Positions 32,562 to 41,693 are shown, counted from the stretch's first letter. The stretch is 64,000 bases of DNA from JALZBN01 sp035525375 (GCA_035525375.1 DATLEI010000041.1:4027-68026); one strand, 5' to 3'. Notes: generated from the letters alone by a model not told the origin. Numbers and translations: made by a program.

Positions 32562-33196
32562 CGGCGCCCGGCTCGAGCGGCCAAGAGCGGAAGGCCTACC
32601 CGGTCAATCTCGTGCTTGACGGGCGCCGGTGCCTCATCGTCGGTGGTGGTGACGTAGCCCGACGTAAGGCCGACGGGCTCTTGGCGTGCGGTGGTCGCGT
32701 GCACGTAGTGGCTCCTCGCATTGGCGAGGCGATTCGCTCTGACCCCCAACTCACGTGGGACGAGCGGCCGTACCAAAGCTCCGATCTCGAAGAATGCTGG
32801 CTCGTCATCGCTGCGACCGATCGATCCGACGTCAACCGATCCGTCTTCCTTGACGGCGAGGCCGCGGGCATCTGGGTCAATGGTGCGGACGATCCTCAAC
32901 ACTGTTCGTTCACGTTGCCCTCGGTCGTACGGCGCGGCGATCTCATGCTTACGGTGTCGACCGGGGGACGCAGCCCGGCGGTCGCCACCTGGATCCGCCA
33001 GCGGCTGGAGGACGAGATCGGTCCCGAGTACGAGGTGCTGCTCGATCTGGTGTCGACTCGCCGTCAGGCCATCAAGGCGGGTGGCGGCTCGACTGAGGAC
33101 GTCGATTGGCACAGTGCGCTCGACTCCGACGTTCTCGGCCTGATTCGCGCCGGCGACCTGGCCGAAGCTCGGGAACGGATCGAATCATGTCGGTAG
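32558..33196 (+). CDS. Precorrin-2 dehydrogenase / sirohydrochlorin ferrochelatase-like
   Basis: Makes sirohydrochlorin from precorrin-2 with NAD+, and may insert iron (Met8/CysG-N type). The protein has 212 residues: Rossmann motif VGGGDVARRKADGLL, VIAATDRSDVN, then the family's PSVVRRGDLMLTVSTGGRSPAVA with the putative catalytic Asp. The GTG start overlaps the rex stop by 4 bases (GTGA). Together with the CobA domain downstream this yields sirohaem, cofactor of sulfite and nitrite reductases. Confidence 0.92.
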   Translation: MTAPGSSGQERKAYPVNLVLDGRRCLIVGGGDVARRKADGLLACGGRVHVVAPRIGEAIRSDPQLTWDERPYQSSDLEECWLVIAATDRSDVNRSVFLDGEAAGIWVNGADDPQHCSFTLPSVVRRGDLMLTVSTGGRSPAVATWIRQRLEDEIGPEYEVLLDLVSTRRQAIKAGGGSTEDVDWHSALDSDVLGLIRAGDLAEARERIESCR

Positions 33197-34458
33197 TCGT
33201 CGTCGGTCTGAGCCATCGCACCGTCCCCCTCGACTTGCTCGAGCGCATGACTATCGACGGCACCCGGTTGCCGAAGGCGTTGGGTGATCTCGTCGGCCGC
33301 CAGTTTCTCAGCGAGGCCGTCATCCTCTCGACGTGCCATCGGGTTGAGGTCTACGCAGTCGCCGAGCGCTTTCACGGGGCCGTCCAAGACATCCGCAACT
33401 TCCTCAGCGAGCTTGCATTTGTCGCGCCGGAGGACTTTTCCGATCACCTCTACGCCTACTACGACGAGGCTGCCGCGTCCCATCTGTTCAGCGTCGCTGC
33501 CGGGCTCGATTCGGTCGTCATCGGCGAGAGCCAGATCCTCGGCCAGGTACGTGACGCGTGGGAGCAGGCGCGCGCCGAAGGGGCGGCTGCCGGCCAGCTC
33601 TCGGCGTTGTTCCGGCATTCACTCGAGATCGGCAAGCGGGCTCGTTCTGACACTGGTATTGGCCGCGGAATCACGTCGTTGTCGCAGGCGGCGGTGGCCA
33701 TGGCGCGCGACAGGCTCGGCACCCTCGCCGGCGCGCGCGTCGCCGTGCTCGGCGCGGGCGATATGGGCGAGGGGATGGCCGCGGCGTGGACGACGACCGC
33801 CGCCCGGGGAGAACTCGCCGAGCTTGCCATCGTCAACCGCACGTGGGAGCGAGCGGTCGAGCTGGCTGAGCGCGTCGGGGGAAAGCCGGTCGCGTTCGAA
33901 GACTTGCGAGCGACGGTGGCAGGGGTCGACGTGTTGCTGACATCGACCGGCGCGCCTTCAGTGGTACTCGAAGAGTCCGACATCACGGGGGCTATCCGGG
34001 ACCGGGCTGATCACCCCTTGCTCATTGTCGACCTCGGTATGCCTCGAAACGTCGATCCGACCGTTGGAGAAGTTCCCGGCGTCACCCTGCTCGATCTTGC
34101 TGACGTGCGTGGCTTCGTGGAAGATCGCCTCAAGGAACGGCGCAAGGAGGCGGTTCGAGTTCGTGCCATCGTCGACGAAGAGCTGGCGCGTTACGTCTCG
34201 AGCACCGTTGCCCGCCAAGCGGCTCCGACGGTCACCTCGCTGCATCAGCGCGCCGAGGAAGTGCGCGCCCGCGAGCTGGCCCGATTCGAAGCTCGGCTGG
34301 CCGCGCTCGAACCCAAGGAGCGCCAGGCCGTTGAGGCGCTCACCCGCGGCATCGTCGCCAAGCTCCTTCATGAGCCGACCGTGCACCTGAAGGACGCGGC
34401 CGGATCACCTCAGGGTGAACGGCTGAGCAGTGCCTTGCGCGAACTGTTCGACCTCTAG
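33187..34458 (+). CDS. hemA: Glutamyl-tRNA reductase HemA
   Basis: First committed step of C5 haem synthesis: reduces Glu-tRNA(Glu) to glutamate-1-semialdehyde. 423 residues. N-terminal catalytic domain with nucleophile C50 in STCHRVEVY (His in place of the Asn of the usual STCNR), GESQILGQVRDAW, the NADPH domain with VLGAGDMGEGMA, and the C-terminal dimerisation helices. ATG 33187 overlaps the preceding gene by 10 bases. Confidence 0.96.
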   Translation: MSVVVVGLSHRTVPLDLLERMTIDGTRLPKALGDLVGRQFLSEAVILSTCHRVEVYAVAERFHGAVQDIRNFLSELAFVAPEDFSDHLYAYYDEAAASHLFSVAAGLDSVVIGESQILGQVRDAWEQARAEGAAAGQLSALFRHSLEIGKRARSDTGIGRGITSLSQAAVAMARDRLGTLAGARVAVLGAGDMGEGMAAAWTTTAARGELAELAIVNRTWERAVELAERVGGKPVAFEDLRATVAGVDVLLTSTGAPSVVLEESDITGAIRDRADHPLLIVDLGMPRNVDPTVGEVPGVTLLDLADVRGFVEDRLKERRKEAVRVRAIVDEELARYVSSTVARQAAPTVTSLHQRAEEVRARELARFEARLAALEPKERQAVEALTRGIVAKLLHEPTVHLKDAAGSPQGERLSSALRELFDL

Positions 34459-34460
34459 CG

Positions 34461-35444
34461 ATGGCCAGGCGCACGCTGCGGGCGGCCACTCGTACGAGCA
34501 ACCTGGCTCGTACTCAGACACGGCTCGTCGGCGGGCTCCTGCACCAGACACACGTCGACATCCAGCTCGAGTTTGTCGAGGCCGTGACATCAGGCGACCG
34601 CGTCGCGGACGTGGCGATAGCGGAGATCGGCACCACCGGGGTATTCGTTAAGGAGGTTCAGGCCGCGGTACTCGAGGGGCGCGCCGATATCGCGGTCCAT
34701 TCGGCCAAAGACCTCCCTTCGGGCCCCACCCAGGGTCTGGTGATCGCCGCTGTCCCTCCTCGGGACGACCCACGAGATGCTCTTGTTGGCAGCACCCTCG
34801 AGAACGTCCCAACCGGGGGCCGGATCGGCACCGGCTCGGTGCGGCGGCGGGCGCAGCTGGCGTGGATGCGCCCCGACCTCACGTTCGGCAACCTGCGCGG
34901 CAACATGGAAACGAGACTGGAGAAGGCGGGCGACTTCGCCGCCATCATGGTGGCGGCGGCGGCCCTGCGCCGGCTGGGTCGATCGACATCGATGGCCGAG
35001 ATCCTCGATGTCGGACGGCTCGTCCCTCAAGCGGCTCAGGGCGCGCTTGCGATCGAGTGCAGGGCCGATGACGAAGAGATGCGAGCGCTGTTGGCGACCA
35101 TCGAGGACGAGCGTTCGCGCCGGGCGGTCGATGCCGAGCGGGCCTACCTGCACGAACTGGGCGGTGGTTGCGATCTCCCCGTCGGTGCCCATGCAGTGGC
35201 GGCGCGCGAGGGTGGCATCAGCCTCACCGGGCTGATCGCCACCGCAGACGGGCGCATCGTCCTGCGCCATACCGACGAGCATGACGACCCAGTCGAGTTG
35301 GGAAGGCGGGTGGCGCGCCATCTTCTCGATAACGCCGGCGGCTCGATGGTGATGGAGCAGGTTGCGCCTTCGGTCCCGGCGCGTCCACCGGCGGATCCGG
35401 CGGATCCGGCCGAGCCCGCCGAGCCGGCGGACGCTGGCCCGTGA
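34461..35444 (+). CDS. hemC: Hydroxymethylbilane synthase HemC
   Basis: Joins four porphobilinogen molecules into hydroxymethylbilane. 327 residues. ATRTSNLARTQT at the start, the KDLPSG active-site loop, GTGSVRRRAQL, and the dipyrromethane cofactor Cys C237 in GGGCDLPVGA. The last 25 residues form a Pro/Ala/Asp repeat (PADPADPAEPAEPAD) not found in ordinary HemC; it is likely disordered. Two bases separate it from hemA and it overlaps the next gene by 4 bases. Confidence 0.96.
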   Translation: MARRTLRAATRTSNLARTQTRLVGGLLHQTHVDIQLEFVEAVTSGDRVADVAIAEIGTTGVFVKEVQAAVLEGRADIAVHSAKDLPSGPTQGLVIAAVPPRDDPRDALVGSTLENVPTGGRIGTGSVRRRAQLAWMRPDLTFGNLRGNMETRLEKAGDFAAIMVAAAALRRLGRSTSMAEILDVGRLVPQAAQGALAIECRADDEEMRALLATIEDERSRRAVDAERAYLHELGGGCDLPVGAHAVAAREGGISLTGLIATADGRIVLRHTDEHDDPVELGRRVARHLLDNAGGSMVMEQVAPSVPARPPADPADPAEPAEPADAGP

Positions 35445-36889
35445 CCGTCTGGCTGGTGGGGGCCGGTCCCGGAGACCCGGGGCTCCTCACCGTGCGCGGC
35501 GCCGAGGCGTTGCGATCGGCAGATGTAATCGTCCATGACCGCCTCGCAGAAATCTCGCTTCTCGACCTGGCTCCTGAATCGGCGGAGCGAATTGACGTCG
35601 GGAAGTCGCCCGGCGCGCCGATCCCTCAGGACGAGATCAACCGCCTCCTGATCGACCGGGCCCGGGCCGGCCATGAAGTGGTGCGGCTGAAAGGCGGTGA
35701 TCCTTTCGTTTTCGGCCGGGGCGGCGAGGAGGCTCAGGCGTTGCTCGAGGCCGGTGTGCAGTTCGAGGTCGTCCCCGGGATTACATCGGCGGTGGCGGTG
35801 CCGGCCTACGCCGGCATCCCTCTCACTCATCGAGGGCTCTCGACCTCGTTCACGGTCGTCACCGGACACAGCCGTCACTCCCTCGACGTTGACATCGACT
35901 GGGGGGCCGTGGCCCACACGGGTGGAACGATCGTCGTGCTCATGGGCGTCGCCCACCGGGCCGAGATCGCAGCCCGCCTCCTAGCCGCCGGTCTGGCCGT
36001 CGACACGCCCGTCGCTGCCATCCGCTGGGGGACACGCCCCGACCAGCGCACGGCGCGTACCACGCTGGCCCAACTCCCAGACGTCGAGCTCGAGCCGCCA
36101 GTCACGATCGTCATCGGTCCGGTTGCCGCGCTTGACCTGGACTGGTTCGAGTCCCGCCCGCTCTTCGGGAAGCGGATCGTCGTCACTCGCGCCCTCGAGC
36201 AGGCGTCAGGCCTGGTCGAGCGATTGCGCGGACTCGGCGCGGAGGTCGTGCTCGTGCCGACGATCGAGATCGGCGAACCGTCCGACGGGGGGCTTGCCCT
36301 TGGCGCGGCCGCGGCGCGCGTGGCCGACTTCGACTGGGTGACGTTCACGTCGGTCAACGCAGTTGAGCGCTTCTTCGTCTTCCTTGGTGACGCCCGCGAT
36401 TTTCGTGCCGCCCGGGTGGCAGCCATCGGCCCGGGCACGGCGCGCGCACTGTCCCGTCGTGGTGTCGCCGCCGACCTCGTTCCAAGCGGGTCGCTGGCCG
36501 AGTCCTTGGTGGACGACTTCCCAAGCGGGCCGGGCCGGGTCCTTTTGCCCCAAGCGGCAGCGGCGCGCGATGTGTTGGCGCGAGGCCTTCGAGCCAAGGG
36601 CTGGGACGTCACGGTCGTCGAGGCCTACACAACTTTGCCGGCCTCGCCGGCACCGGAGGCACTAGCGGCTGCAGCCAAGTCCGATGCCATCGCCTTCACT
36701 TCTTCGTCAACGGTGACCAATTTCTTGGAGGCTGCCGGCGCCGGCAATGTGCCGCCCGTAGTGGCCTGCATCGGTCCGGTGACCGCGGCGACGGCGCGCC
36801 AGCGGGGGCTCGAGGTGACCGTGGAGGCAGAAGAGCACACCGTCGACGGCCTGGTCACCAGCCTTGTCGACGCACTCGCTCCCCGGTGA
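35441..36889 (+). CDS. Fused uroporphyrinogen-III methyltransferase and synthase (CobA-HemD)
   Basis: A protein of 482 residues with two enzymes. Residues 1-245 form the SAM-dependent methyltransferase making precorrin-2 (VGAGPGDPGLLTVRGAEAL, VRLKGGDPFVFGRGGEE, GITSAVAVPAYAGIPLTHRG). Residues 250-482 form uroporphyrinogen-III synthase (RIVVTRALEQASGL, TFTSVNAVERFF, AIGPGTARAL, FTSSSTVTNF). The fusion is common in actinobacteria and balances haem and sirohaem branches. GTG start, 4-base overlap with hemC. Confidence 0.95.
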   Translation: MTVWLVGAGPGDPGLLTVRGAEALRSADVIVHDRLAEISLLDLAPESAERIDVGKSPGAPIPQDEINRLLIDRARAGHEVVRLKGGDPFVFGRGGEEAQALLEAGVQFEVVPGITSAVAVPAYAGIPLTHRGLSTSFTVVTGHSRHSLDVDIDWGAVAHTGGTIVVLMGVAHRAEIAARLLAAGLAVDTPVAAIRWGTRPDQRTARTTLAQLPDVELEPPVTIVIGPVAALDLDWFESRPLFGKRIVVTRALEQASGLVERLRGLGAEVVLVPTIEIGEPSDGGLALGAAAARVADFDWVTFTSVNAVERFFVFLGDARDFRAARVAAIGPGTARALSRRGVAADLVPSGSLAESLVDDFPSGPGRVLLPQAAAARDVLARGLRAKGWDVTVVEAYTTLPASPAPEALAAAAKSDAIAFTSSSTVTNFLEAAGAGNVPPVVACIGPVTAATARQRGLEVTVEAEEHTVDGLVTSLVDALAPR

Positions 36890-36905
36890 GACAGTTTGGG
36901 ACGGG

Positions 36906-36925
36906 TTGACCACTGCGGTGGTCAA
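36906..36925. promoter_or_regulatory. Perfect 20-bp palindrome upstream of hemB
   Basis: TTGACCACTGCGGTGGTCAA: 8-base arms with a 4-base centre, in the 82-base gap between hemD and hemB. It lies upstream of the -35 region of the hemB promoter, which would suit an activator or a repressor site, or a hairpin in the hemD transcript. Confidence 0.45.
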
Positions 36926-36959
36926 AGCCGCCCCAGAACGGAAACGCATAGTCGTCCCC

Positions 36960-36971
36960 TAAGATTTGTGC
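36960..36971 (+). promoter_or_regulatory. -10 box of leaderless hemB
   Basis: TAAGAT at 36960-36965, 6 bases before GTG 36972. It indicates a second transcription unit for hemB-hemL inside the haem cluster. Confidence 0.45.
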
Positions 36972-37982
36972 GTGAGTTTCCCTGCGCGCCGGCTCCGGCG
37001 CCTCCGGCGAACGCCCGCCCTGCGGCGCATGGTCGCCGAGACCCGTCTGTCGGTCGACGACTTGGCCGCGCCGCTCTTTGTGCGCGCCGGCATCGACGCG
37101 CCCGCGCCAATCGGCTCGATGCCGGGCGTCGTCCAGCACACGCTGGAGTCGCTGCGAAAGGAGGCCCGGGGTCTTGCCGATCTCGGTGTCCCTGCGGTCA
37201 TGTTGTTCGGGATTCCCACGTCGAAAGACGCAGAGGGGTCGCAGGCCTGGGCCTCCGACGGCATCGTGCAGGTGGCCCTCCGCGAGATGCGCGATGAGGT
37301 GGGCGACGAGCTGGTGGTGATTGCCGACCTGTGTCTGGACGAGTACACCGACCATGGGCATTGCGGCGTGCTCGCGGCCGACGGCACCGTCGACAACGAC
37401 GCAACCTTGGATCGGTACGCGCTCGTCGCTCAGGCCCAGGCGGAAGCGGGGGCAGACTTGGTGGCGCCGTCGGGAATGATGGACGGCCAGGTCGGCGCCA
37501 TTCGAGCCGCCCTCGAGGGCGCCGGCTACCACGACGTTGGCATCCTGGCGTACGCAGCCAAGTACGCGTCGGCGCTCTATGGACCGTTCCGTGATGCCGT
37601 CGACGTGGAGATCGCAGCCGGGCCGGGCGCCCGGGAGCGGGGAATCAGCAGCGACCGGCGCGCCTACCAGCAGGACTTCCGCAATCGCCGGGAGGCGCGC
37701 GCCGAGGTGATGCTCGACGTTGCCGAGGGCGCGGACATGGTGATGGTCAAGCCCGCACTCTCGTCACTCGACGTGATCAGCGACGTCCGCGCCCTCGTCG
37801 ATGTTCCCGTTGCGGCTTATCACGTGTCCGGCGAGTACTCGATGATCAAGGCCGCGGCCGAGCGAGGGTGGATCGACGGTACTGCGGTCGGCCTTGAACA
37901 GGTGACCGCAATCAAGCGCGCCGGCGCGGACATCATCGTTACGTACCTGGCCCGGGAGCTGGCCGAGCGCGGCCTCGGCTGA
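36972..37982 (+). CDS. hemB: Porphobilinogen synthase (ALA dehydratase) HemB
   Basis: Condenses two 5-aminolevulinate to porphobilinogen. 336 residues. Schiff-base lysines are in LAYAAKYASALYGPF and MVMVKPALS. The active-site metal motif reads C121-x-D123 ... C131 (DLCLDEYTDHGHCG) instead of the three Cys of the zinc enzymes, so it is a mixed type. GTG 36972 fits the TAAGAT box; TTG 36966 is the alternative and would overlap it. Confidence 0.96.
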   Translation: MSFPARRLRRLRRTPALRRMVAETRLSVDDLAAPLFVRAGIDAPAPIGSMPGVVQHTLESLRKEARGLADLGVPAVMLFGIPTSKDAEGSQAWASDGIVQVALREMRDEVGDELVVIADLCLDEYTDHGHCGVLAADGTVDNDATLDRYALVAQAQAEAGADLVAPSGMMDGQVGAIRAALEGAGYHDVGILAYAAKYASALYGPFRDAVDVEIAAGPGARERGISSDRRAYQQDFRNRREARAEVMLDVAEGADMVMVKPALSSLDVISDVRALVDVPVAAYHVSGEYSMIKAAAERGWIDGTAVGLEQVTAIKRAGADIIVTYLARELAERGLG

Positions 37983-37999
37983 CCGATCGACGTGACCGG

Positions 38000-39223
38000 G
38001 TGACGACAAACGAGGAGTTGTTCCGGCGCGCCTGCGACGTGATCCCAGGCGGAGTCGACTCGCCGGTGCGGTCGTTCCGCTCCGTCGGTGGCACGCCGTA
38101 CTTCGTGGCTCGCGCCGAGGGCCAGCACGTCTGGGACGTCGAGGGCCGCCGTTACCTCGACTACGTCCAGTCCTGGGGCGCTTCCATCCTCGGCCACGCC
38201 CATCCCAAGGTCGTCGAGGCCGTGACCAGCGCCGCAGCCTACGGCACGTCCTATGGCGCGCCGACGGAACGGGAGGTCCTCCTGGCTGAGGCCATTCGTG
38301 ACCGGGTGCCCTCGTGCCAGCGGGTGCGCCTTGTCTCGAGTGGTACCGAGGCAACGATGACCGCGGTGCGAGTTGCCCGGGGCTTCACCGGCCGTGACCG
38401 CATCGTGCTGTTCGCGGGTGGCTACCACGGCCACGCCGACACACTGCTCGAGTCCGCGGGTGTCCCCAGCACGATCGACGCCGACCGGCTCATCGTTCCG
38501 TACAACCAGGTGCCCAGCATCGACGACCAAGTCGCTGCGGTGATCGTCGAGCCGGTCGCCGCCAACATGGGGCTCGTTCCGCCCGCGCCGGGCTTCCTCG
38601 ACGGACTTCGCGCCGCATGCGACGCGGCCGGCGCGCTACTGATCTTCGATGAGGTGATCACCGGATTTCGGGTGGCACCCGGTGGTGCCCAGGCGCTCTA
38701 CGCCGTGATGCCCGACCTCTCCACGTTCGGCAAGGTCATCGGTGGCGGACTCCCGCTCGCCGCGGTCGGCGGCCGCGCCGACGTCATGTCGGTTCTCGCC
38801 CCCGACGGCCCGGTATATCAAGCCGGCACCCTGTCGGGAAACCCCTTGGCGACGGCCGCAGGCCTGGCGGTGCTCGACCTGCTCGATGACGCGTCCTACG
38901 TCCAGCTCTCGGGGCGCGCCGCCCAACTGTCCGGCTGGCTCACCGATGTCATCACCGAAGCCGGCCTCGCCGTCCAGATCCCAACCGTCGGTCCGCTCAT
39001 GGGGCTGTTCTTCGCCGCCTCCGCGCCGACAAACCAGACCGAGGCCAAGGCCGCCGACGGCGCGTGCTACGCCAGCTTCTTCCACGAGATGCTCGACCGC
39101 GGCGTCGCTCTCCCGCCGAGCCCGTTCGAGGCCCTCTTCCCCAGCCTGGCCCACACCAAAGACGACCTAGAACGCACGGCGGATTTGGCGGCCGCAGCGG
39201 CGCGCGCCGCGGCTGCGGGTTAG
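38000..39223 (+). CDS. hemL: Glutamate-1-semialdehyde 2,1-aminomutase HemL
   Basis: PLP enzyme making 5-aminolevulinate. 407 residues. PGGVDSPVRSFRSVGGTPYF at the start, GTEATMTAVRVARG, IVEPVAANMG, LIFDEVITGFR and the PLP lysine K245 in STFGKVIGGGLP. Overlaps the stop of the convergent metallopeptidase by 4 bases. It completes the C5 route with hemA, while hemC, D and B carry on to uroporphyrinogen III. Confidence 0.97.
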   Translation: MTTNEELFRRACDVIPGGVDSPVRSFRSVGGTPYFVARAEGQHVWDVEGRRYLDYVQSWGASILGHAHPKVVEAVTSAAAYGTSYGAPTEREVLLAEAIRDRVPSCQRVRLVSSGTEATMTAVRVARGFTGRDRIVLFAGGYHGHADTLLESAGVPSTIDADRLIVPYNQVPSIDDQVAAVIVEPVAANMGLVPPAPGFLDGLRAACDAAGALLIFDEVITGFRVAPGGAQALYAVMPDLSTFGKVIGGGLPLAAVGGRADVMSVLAPDGPVYQAGTLSGNPLATAAGLAVLDLLDDASYVQLSGRAAQLSGWLTDVITEAGLAVQIPTVGPLMGLFFAASAPTNQTEAKAADGACYASFFHEMLDRGVALPPSPFEALFPSLAHTKDDLERTADLAAAAARAAAAG

Positions 39224-39576
39224 CCCCAGCCGAGGTCGTGGAGCCGGGCGTCGTCGATGCCGAAGTGGTGAGCCACCTCGTGGATCACCGTCCGCCGTAC
39301 TTGGTAAACGACTTCTGCCTCCGACGAGGAGATCCCGCAGATCGGCAGCCGGTAGATGGTGATCTTGTCGGGCATGAATGCTTCATAGCCGGTGCCGCCG
39401 TAGCCACCGCCGCGCTCGGTGAGCGGCACGCCTTCATAGAGGCCCAGCAAAGTGCCGGGAGCGTGGTCCTCGACATTCACCCACACGTTGTCCATGTGAT
39501 TGCCCAGCTCCTCGGGGATGCCGTCGAGGGCGTCACCTACGAGCTCCTCGAAGCGCTCCCGGGGGACGTCGATCAA
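39220..39576 (-). CDS. Zincin-like metallopeptidase (DUF1025 type)
   Basis: A protein of 118 residues of the small 'metallopeptidase family' common in actinobacteria: VPRERFEELVGDALDGIPEEL at the start and the zinc motif HEVAHHFGIDDARLHDLGW near the end (two His and Glu, plus the downstream Asp). Substrate unknown. TTG 39576 is the only start that gives the normal length; the frame upstream is antisense-like and runs into the flavoprotein gene. Confidence 0.85.
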   Translation of the reverse strand: MIDVPRERFEELVGDALDGIPEELGNHMDNVWVNVEDHAPGTLLGLYEGVPLTERGGGYGGTGYEAFMPDKITIYRLPICGISSSEAEVVYQVRRTVIHEVAHHFGIDDARLHDLGWG

Positions 39577-39592
39577 TGATGCGCCGGCGCCA

Positions 39593-40879
39593 TTAGGGCT
39601 TGCCGGGGGCAACACGCGCGATAGCGGCCACGGCGCGGTACGCGGCCTCGGCCGGCCCCAACTCGTCGGGACGCAGCAGGTTCGCCATGATGCGCAGAAT
39701 CCACTCCATGAGGGTGCGTGAGTGCATCCCAGTGCCAACCAGCGCCTTCATCAACGCCGGCCTCCCGATGATACGAACGAAGGCACGAGCCACCTTGAAA
39801 TACAAGGCGTACTCGGCCTCGATGCGGTCCTCGTAGGTGCTGAGCGCGCGGGGGTCACCGGACACGAGCGCCAGCCCCAGAGCGTCCGACGCCATCCGCC
39901 CGGTCTCGTAGGCGTATGCAATGCCCTCGCCGTTGAAGGGATTGATGATGCCGCCGGCGTCACCCGTGACCAACCAGTTTGCGCCGCGCCGGGGTCCGAC
40001 CGAGAGTCCCATCGGCAGTCGTCCGCCCGTCGCCGGGCCGCAGGAGGTCTCGGGCGAGATGCCCCACGACTCCGGCGCCCAGGACACGAACGAGTCCATG
40101 AGGTGCGACGTGTTCACCGACTTCCAGTGGCTGAACGTCGACAGCAGCCCTACGCCGACATTGACCCGCCCGTCGCCCACCGGGAAGATCCAGCCGTACC
40201 CCGGCAAGACGTTGCCAGCAGAGTCGCGTACGTCGAGGTGAGACTCGATCCAGGGCTCGGCGTGGCGCGGCGAGGTGTAGTAGCCCCGGATCGCCATTCC
40301 CTGGGGGTACGCCTTGTTCCGCTCGGTGCCGAGCGCCCGTCCGAAGCGCGTCAGTGATCCGTCGGCCACCACCACGTAGCGGGCTCGCACCTCGGTCTCG
40401 GTCGCGTTGACGTCGGACGTCTTGGCGCCCCGCTCCGGTGCCCGCTTCACCACGGCGCCCCGAAGGACTCCGTCCTCGATCAATGGCGACACCGCCTCCG
40501 ACCCTTGCCATACGTGGGCGCCGGACTTCTCGGCCCGCTCGGCGACAAGCTTGTCGAGATCGTGGCGGGTGACGACGTACCCGTAGGAAGGAAAACCGGG
40601 TGTCTCCGGCCACTTCAGTTCGAGCGTGCGGCCGAAGGCGATGGAGCGCAGCCCGTCGAAGCGGTGATGATGAGCGAGGCTGCCGGCCAGGCCCATGTCC
40701 TCCAGCTGCTTCACCGCCCGTGGCGTGAGGCCGTCGCCGCAGGTCTTCTCCCGCGGGTACCACTTCTTCTCGAGCAACACGACGTCGTGCCCGGCCTCGG
40801 CCAACCAAAAAGCGCATGCCGCGCCGGACGGTCCTCCACCGACGATCAGGACATCGTGGTCGTCCGTCGTATCCGTAAC
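39593..40879 (-). CDS. Geranylgeranyl-reductase-family flavoprotein with unusual start
   Basis: FAD-dependent oxidoreductase of the group that saturates prenyl chains (menaquinone or lipids). About 428 residues: FAD motif VLIVGGGPSGAACAFWLAEAG at the start (given from 40846), WYPREKTCGDGLTPRAV, GYGWIFPVGDGRVNVGVG and GDAGGIINPFNGEGI. The first ATG, GTG or TTG is at 40804, beyond the FAD motif. The frame upstream is open but has no standard start; GTT 40879 stands where a GTG is expected (VTDTTDDHDV). Either a rare start is used or one base is wrong. It overlaps the stop of the cytochrome c gene by one base. Confidence 0.85.
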   Translation of the reverse strand, partial: VTDTTDDHDVLIVGGGPSGAACAFWLAEAGHDVVLLEKKWYPREKTCGDGLTPRAVKQLEDMGLAGSLAHHHRFDGLRSIAFGRTLELKWPETPGFPSYGYVVTRHDLDKLVAERAEKSGAHVWQGSEAVSPLIEDGVLRGAVVKRAPERGAKTSDVNATETEVRARYVVVADGSLTRFGRALGTERNKAYPQGMAIRGYYTSPRHAEPWIESHLDVRDSAGNVLPGYGWIFPVGDGRVNVGVGLLSTFSHWKSVNTSHLMDSFVSWAPESWGISPETSCGPATGGRLPMGLSVGPRRGANWLVTGDAGGIINPFNGEGIAYAYETGRMASDALGLALVSGDPRALSTYEDRIEAEYALYFKVARAFVRIIGRPALMKALVGTGMHSRTLMEWILRIMANLLRPDELGPAEAAYRAVAAIARVAPGKP

Positions 40880-41517
40880 TACAGACTCTCTCGCTCGTAC
40901 GCCACGACGGCTGCAATCTCGGCATCGGTGAGCGGCCCCTTGAACCCGGGCATTCCTCCCGACGCGGCGACCCGCTGGCCGCCCGCGCGCGCCGGGTCAC
41001 CGTACGGCTGGCCCTTGTGGGGCGCGGAACCGGTCTCGACCCAGGCGATGTGATCGGCCTCATTTGGGAATGTCACTTTGGCGTCGCCACCAGCCAGCGC
41101 GGGGCCCACCCCGCCCTCGCCCTTCGCCCCGTGGCAGGTCGAGCAATTCGTCGTGTACACCTTGGCGCCCACCTGGGCCGGGGTCAGGACCACGTTGCCC
41201 TTCGAGCCGAACGAGCCCAGGTACAGGAACGCCCAGATCGGAAGGATGATGAGCACGGGCATCATCCAGTAAGGGACGCCGCTGCGGGGCCCCCTGTCCG
41301 CGACCGCAACGGCAGCCGGCGCGGAGGCGGTAACGGCCGCGGCCACAGGCGCCGGTGTTTCGGCGGAGACCGGTGTCGTGGCCGGGCTGGCGGCCGCAGG
41401 TGCGGAGCCTTCGCCCTCGGCGGGACTGTCGGAACCGCCACCGCCCTTGGGCGCAAGGCCAAGCGCTTCGCGCCGTTCGCGCGAGCGCCGAAGTAGATAT
41501 TCGGGGACCTCGGTCAA
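40879..41517 (-). CDS. Membrane-anchored class I cytochrome c
   Basis: A protein of 212 residues. It begins with TEVPEYLLRRSRERREALG, a peptide shared with the cytochrome b C-terminal subunit encoded at 43486. An Ala/Pro-rich linker, one transmembrane helix (PYWMMPVLIILPIWAFLYLG, about 80-100) and a cytochrome c domain with CSTCH and the distal Met in GGMPGF follow. It is likely an electron carrier next to the bc complex encoded on the other strand. TTG 41517 start without a clear ribosome site. Confidence 0.87.
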   Translation of the reverse strand: MTEVPEYLLRRSRERREALGLAPKGGGGSDSPAEGEGSAPAAASPATTPVSAETPAPVAAAVTASAPAAVAVADRGPRSGVPYWMMPVLIILPIWAFLYLGSFGSKGNVVLTPAQVGAKVYTTNCSTCHGAKGEGGVGPALAGGDAKVTFPNEADHIAWVETGSAPHKGQPYGDPARAGGQRVAASGGMPGFKGPLTDAEIAAVVAYERESL

Positions 41518-41693
41518 CGGGCTGTCTCAGGGCCGGATATCACCATGGCGATGAATGTACGGCAAGAGCAGTTCACTGCGCACGCCAGCACCGGCGCCGA
41601 ATGTGCCTCACCGAGGAGGCCCGTGGTAGAACCCCGACTCGTTCAATACGTGTGGTCCGAGTAGAATGTGATCGTTTTCACGAGGAGGGACCG

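Noticed and set aside
39960..41063. Reverse frame of 367 codons over the flavoprotein and cytochrome c genes
   Set aside because: Overlaps two conserved genes in another frame and is Arg-rich; no motif. It only arises from GC-rich third positions.
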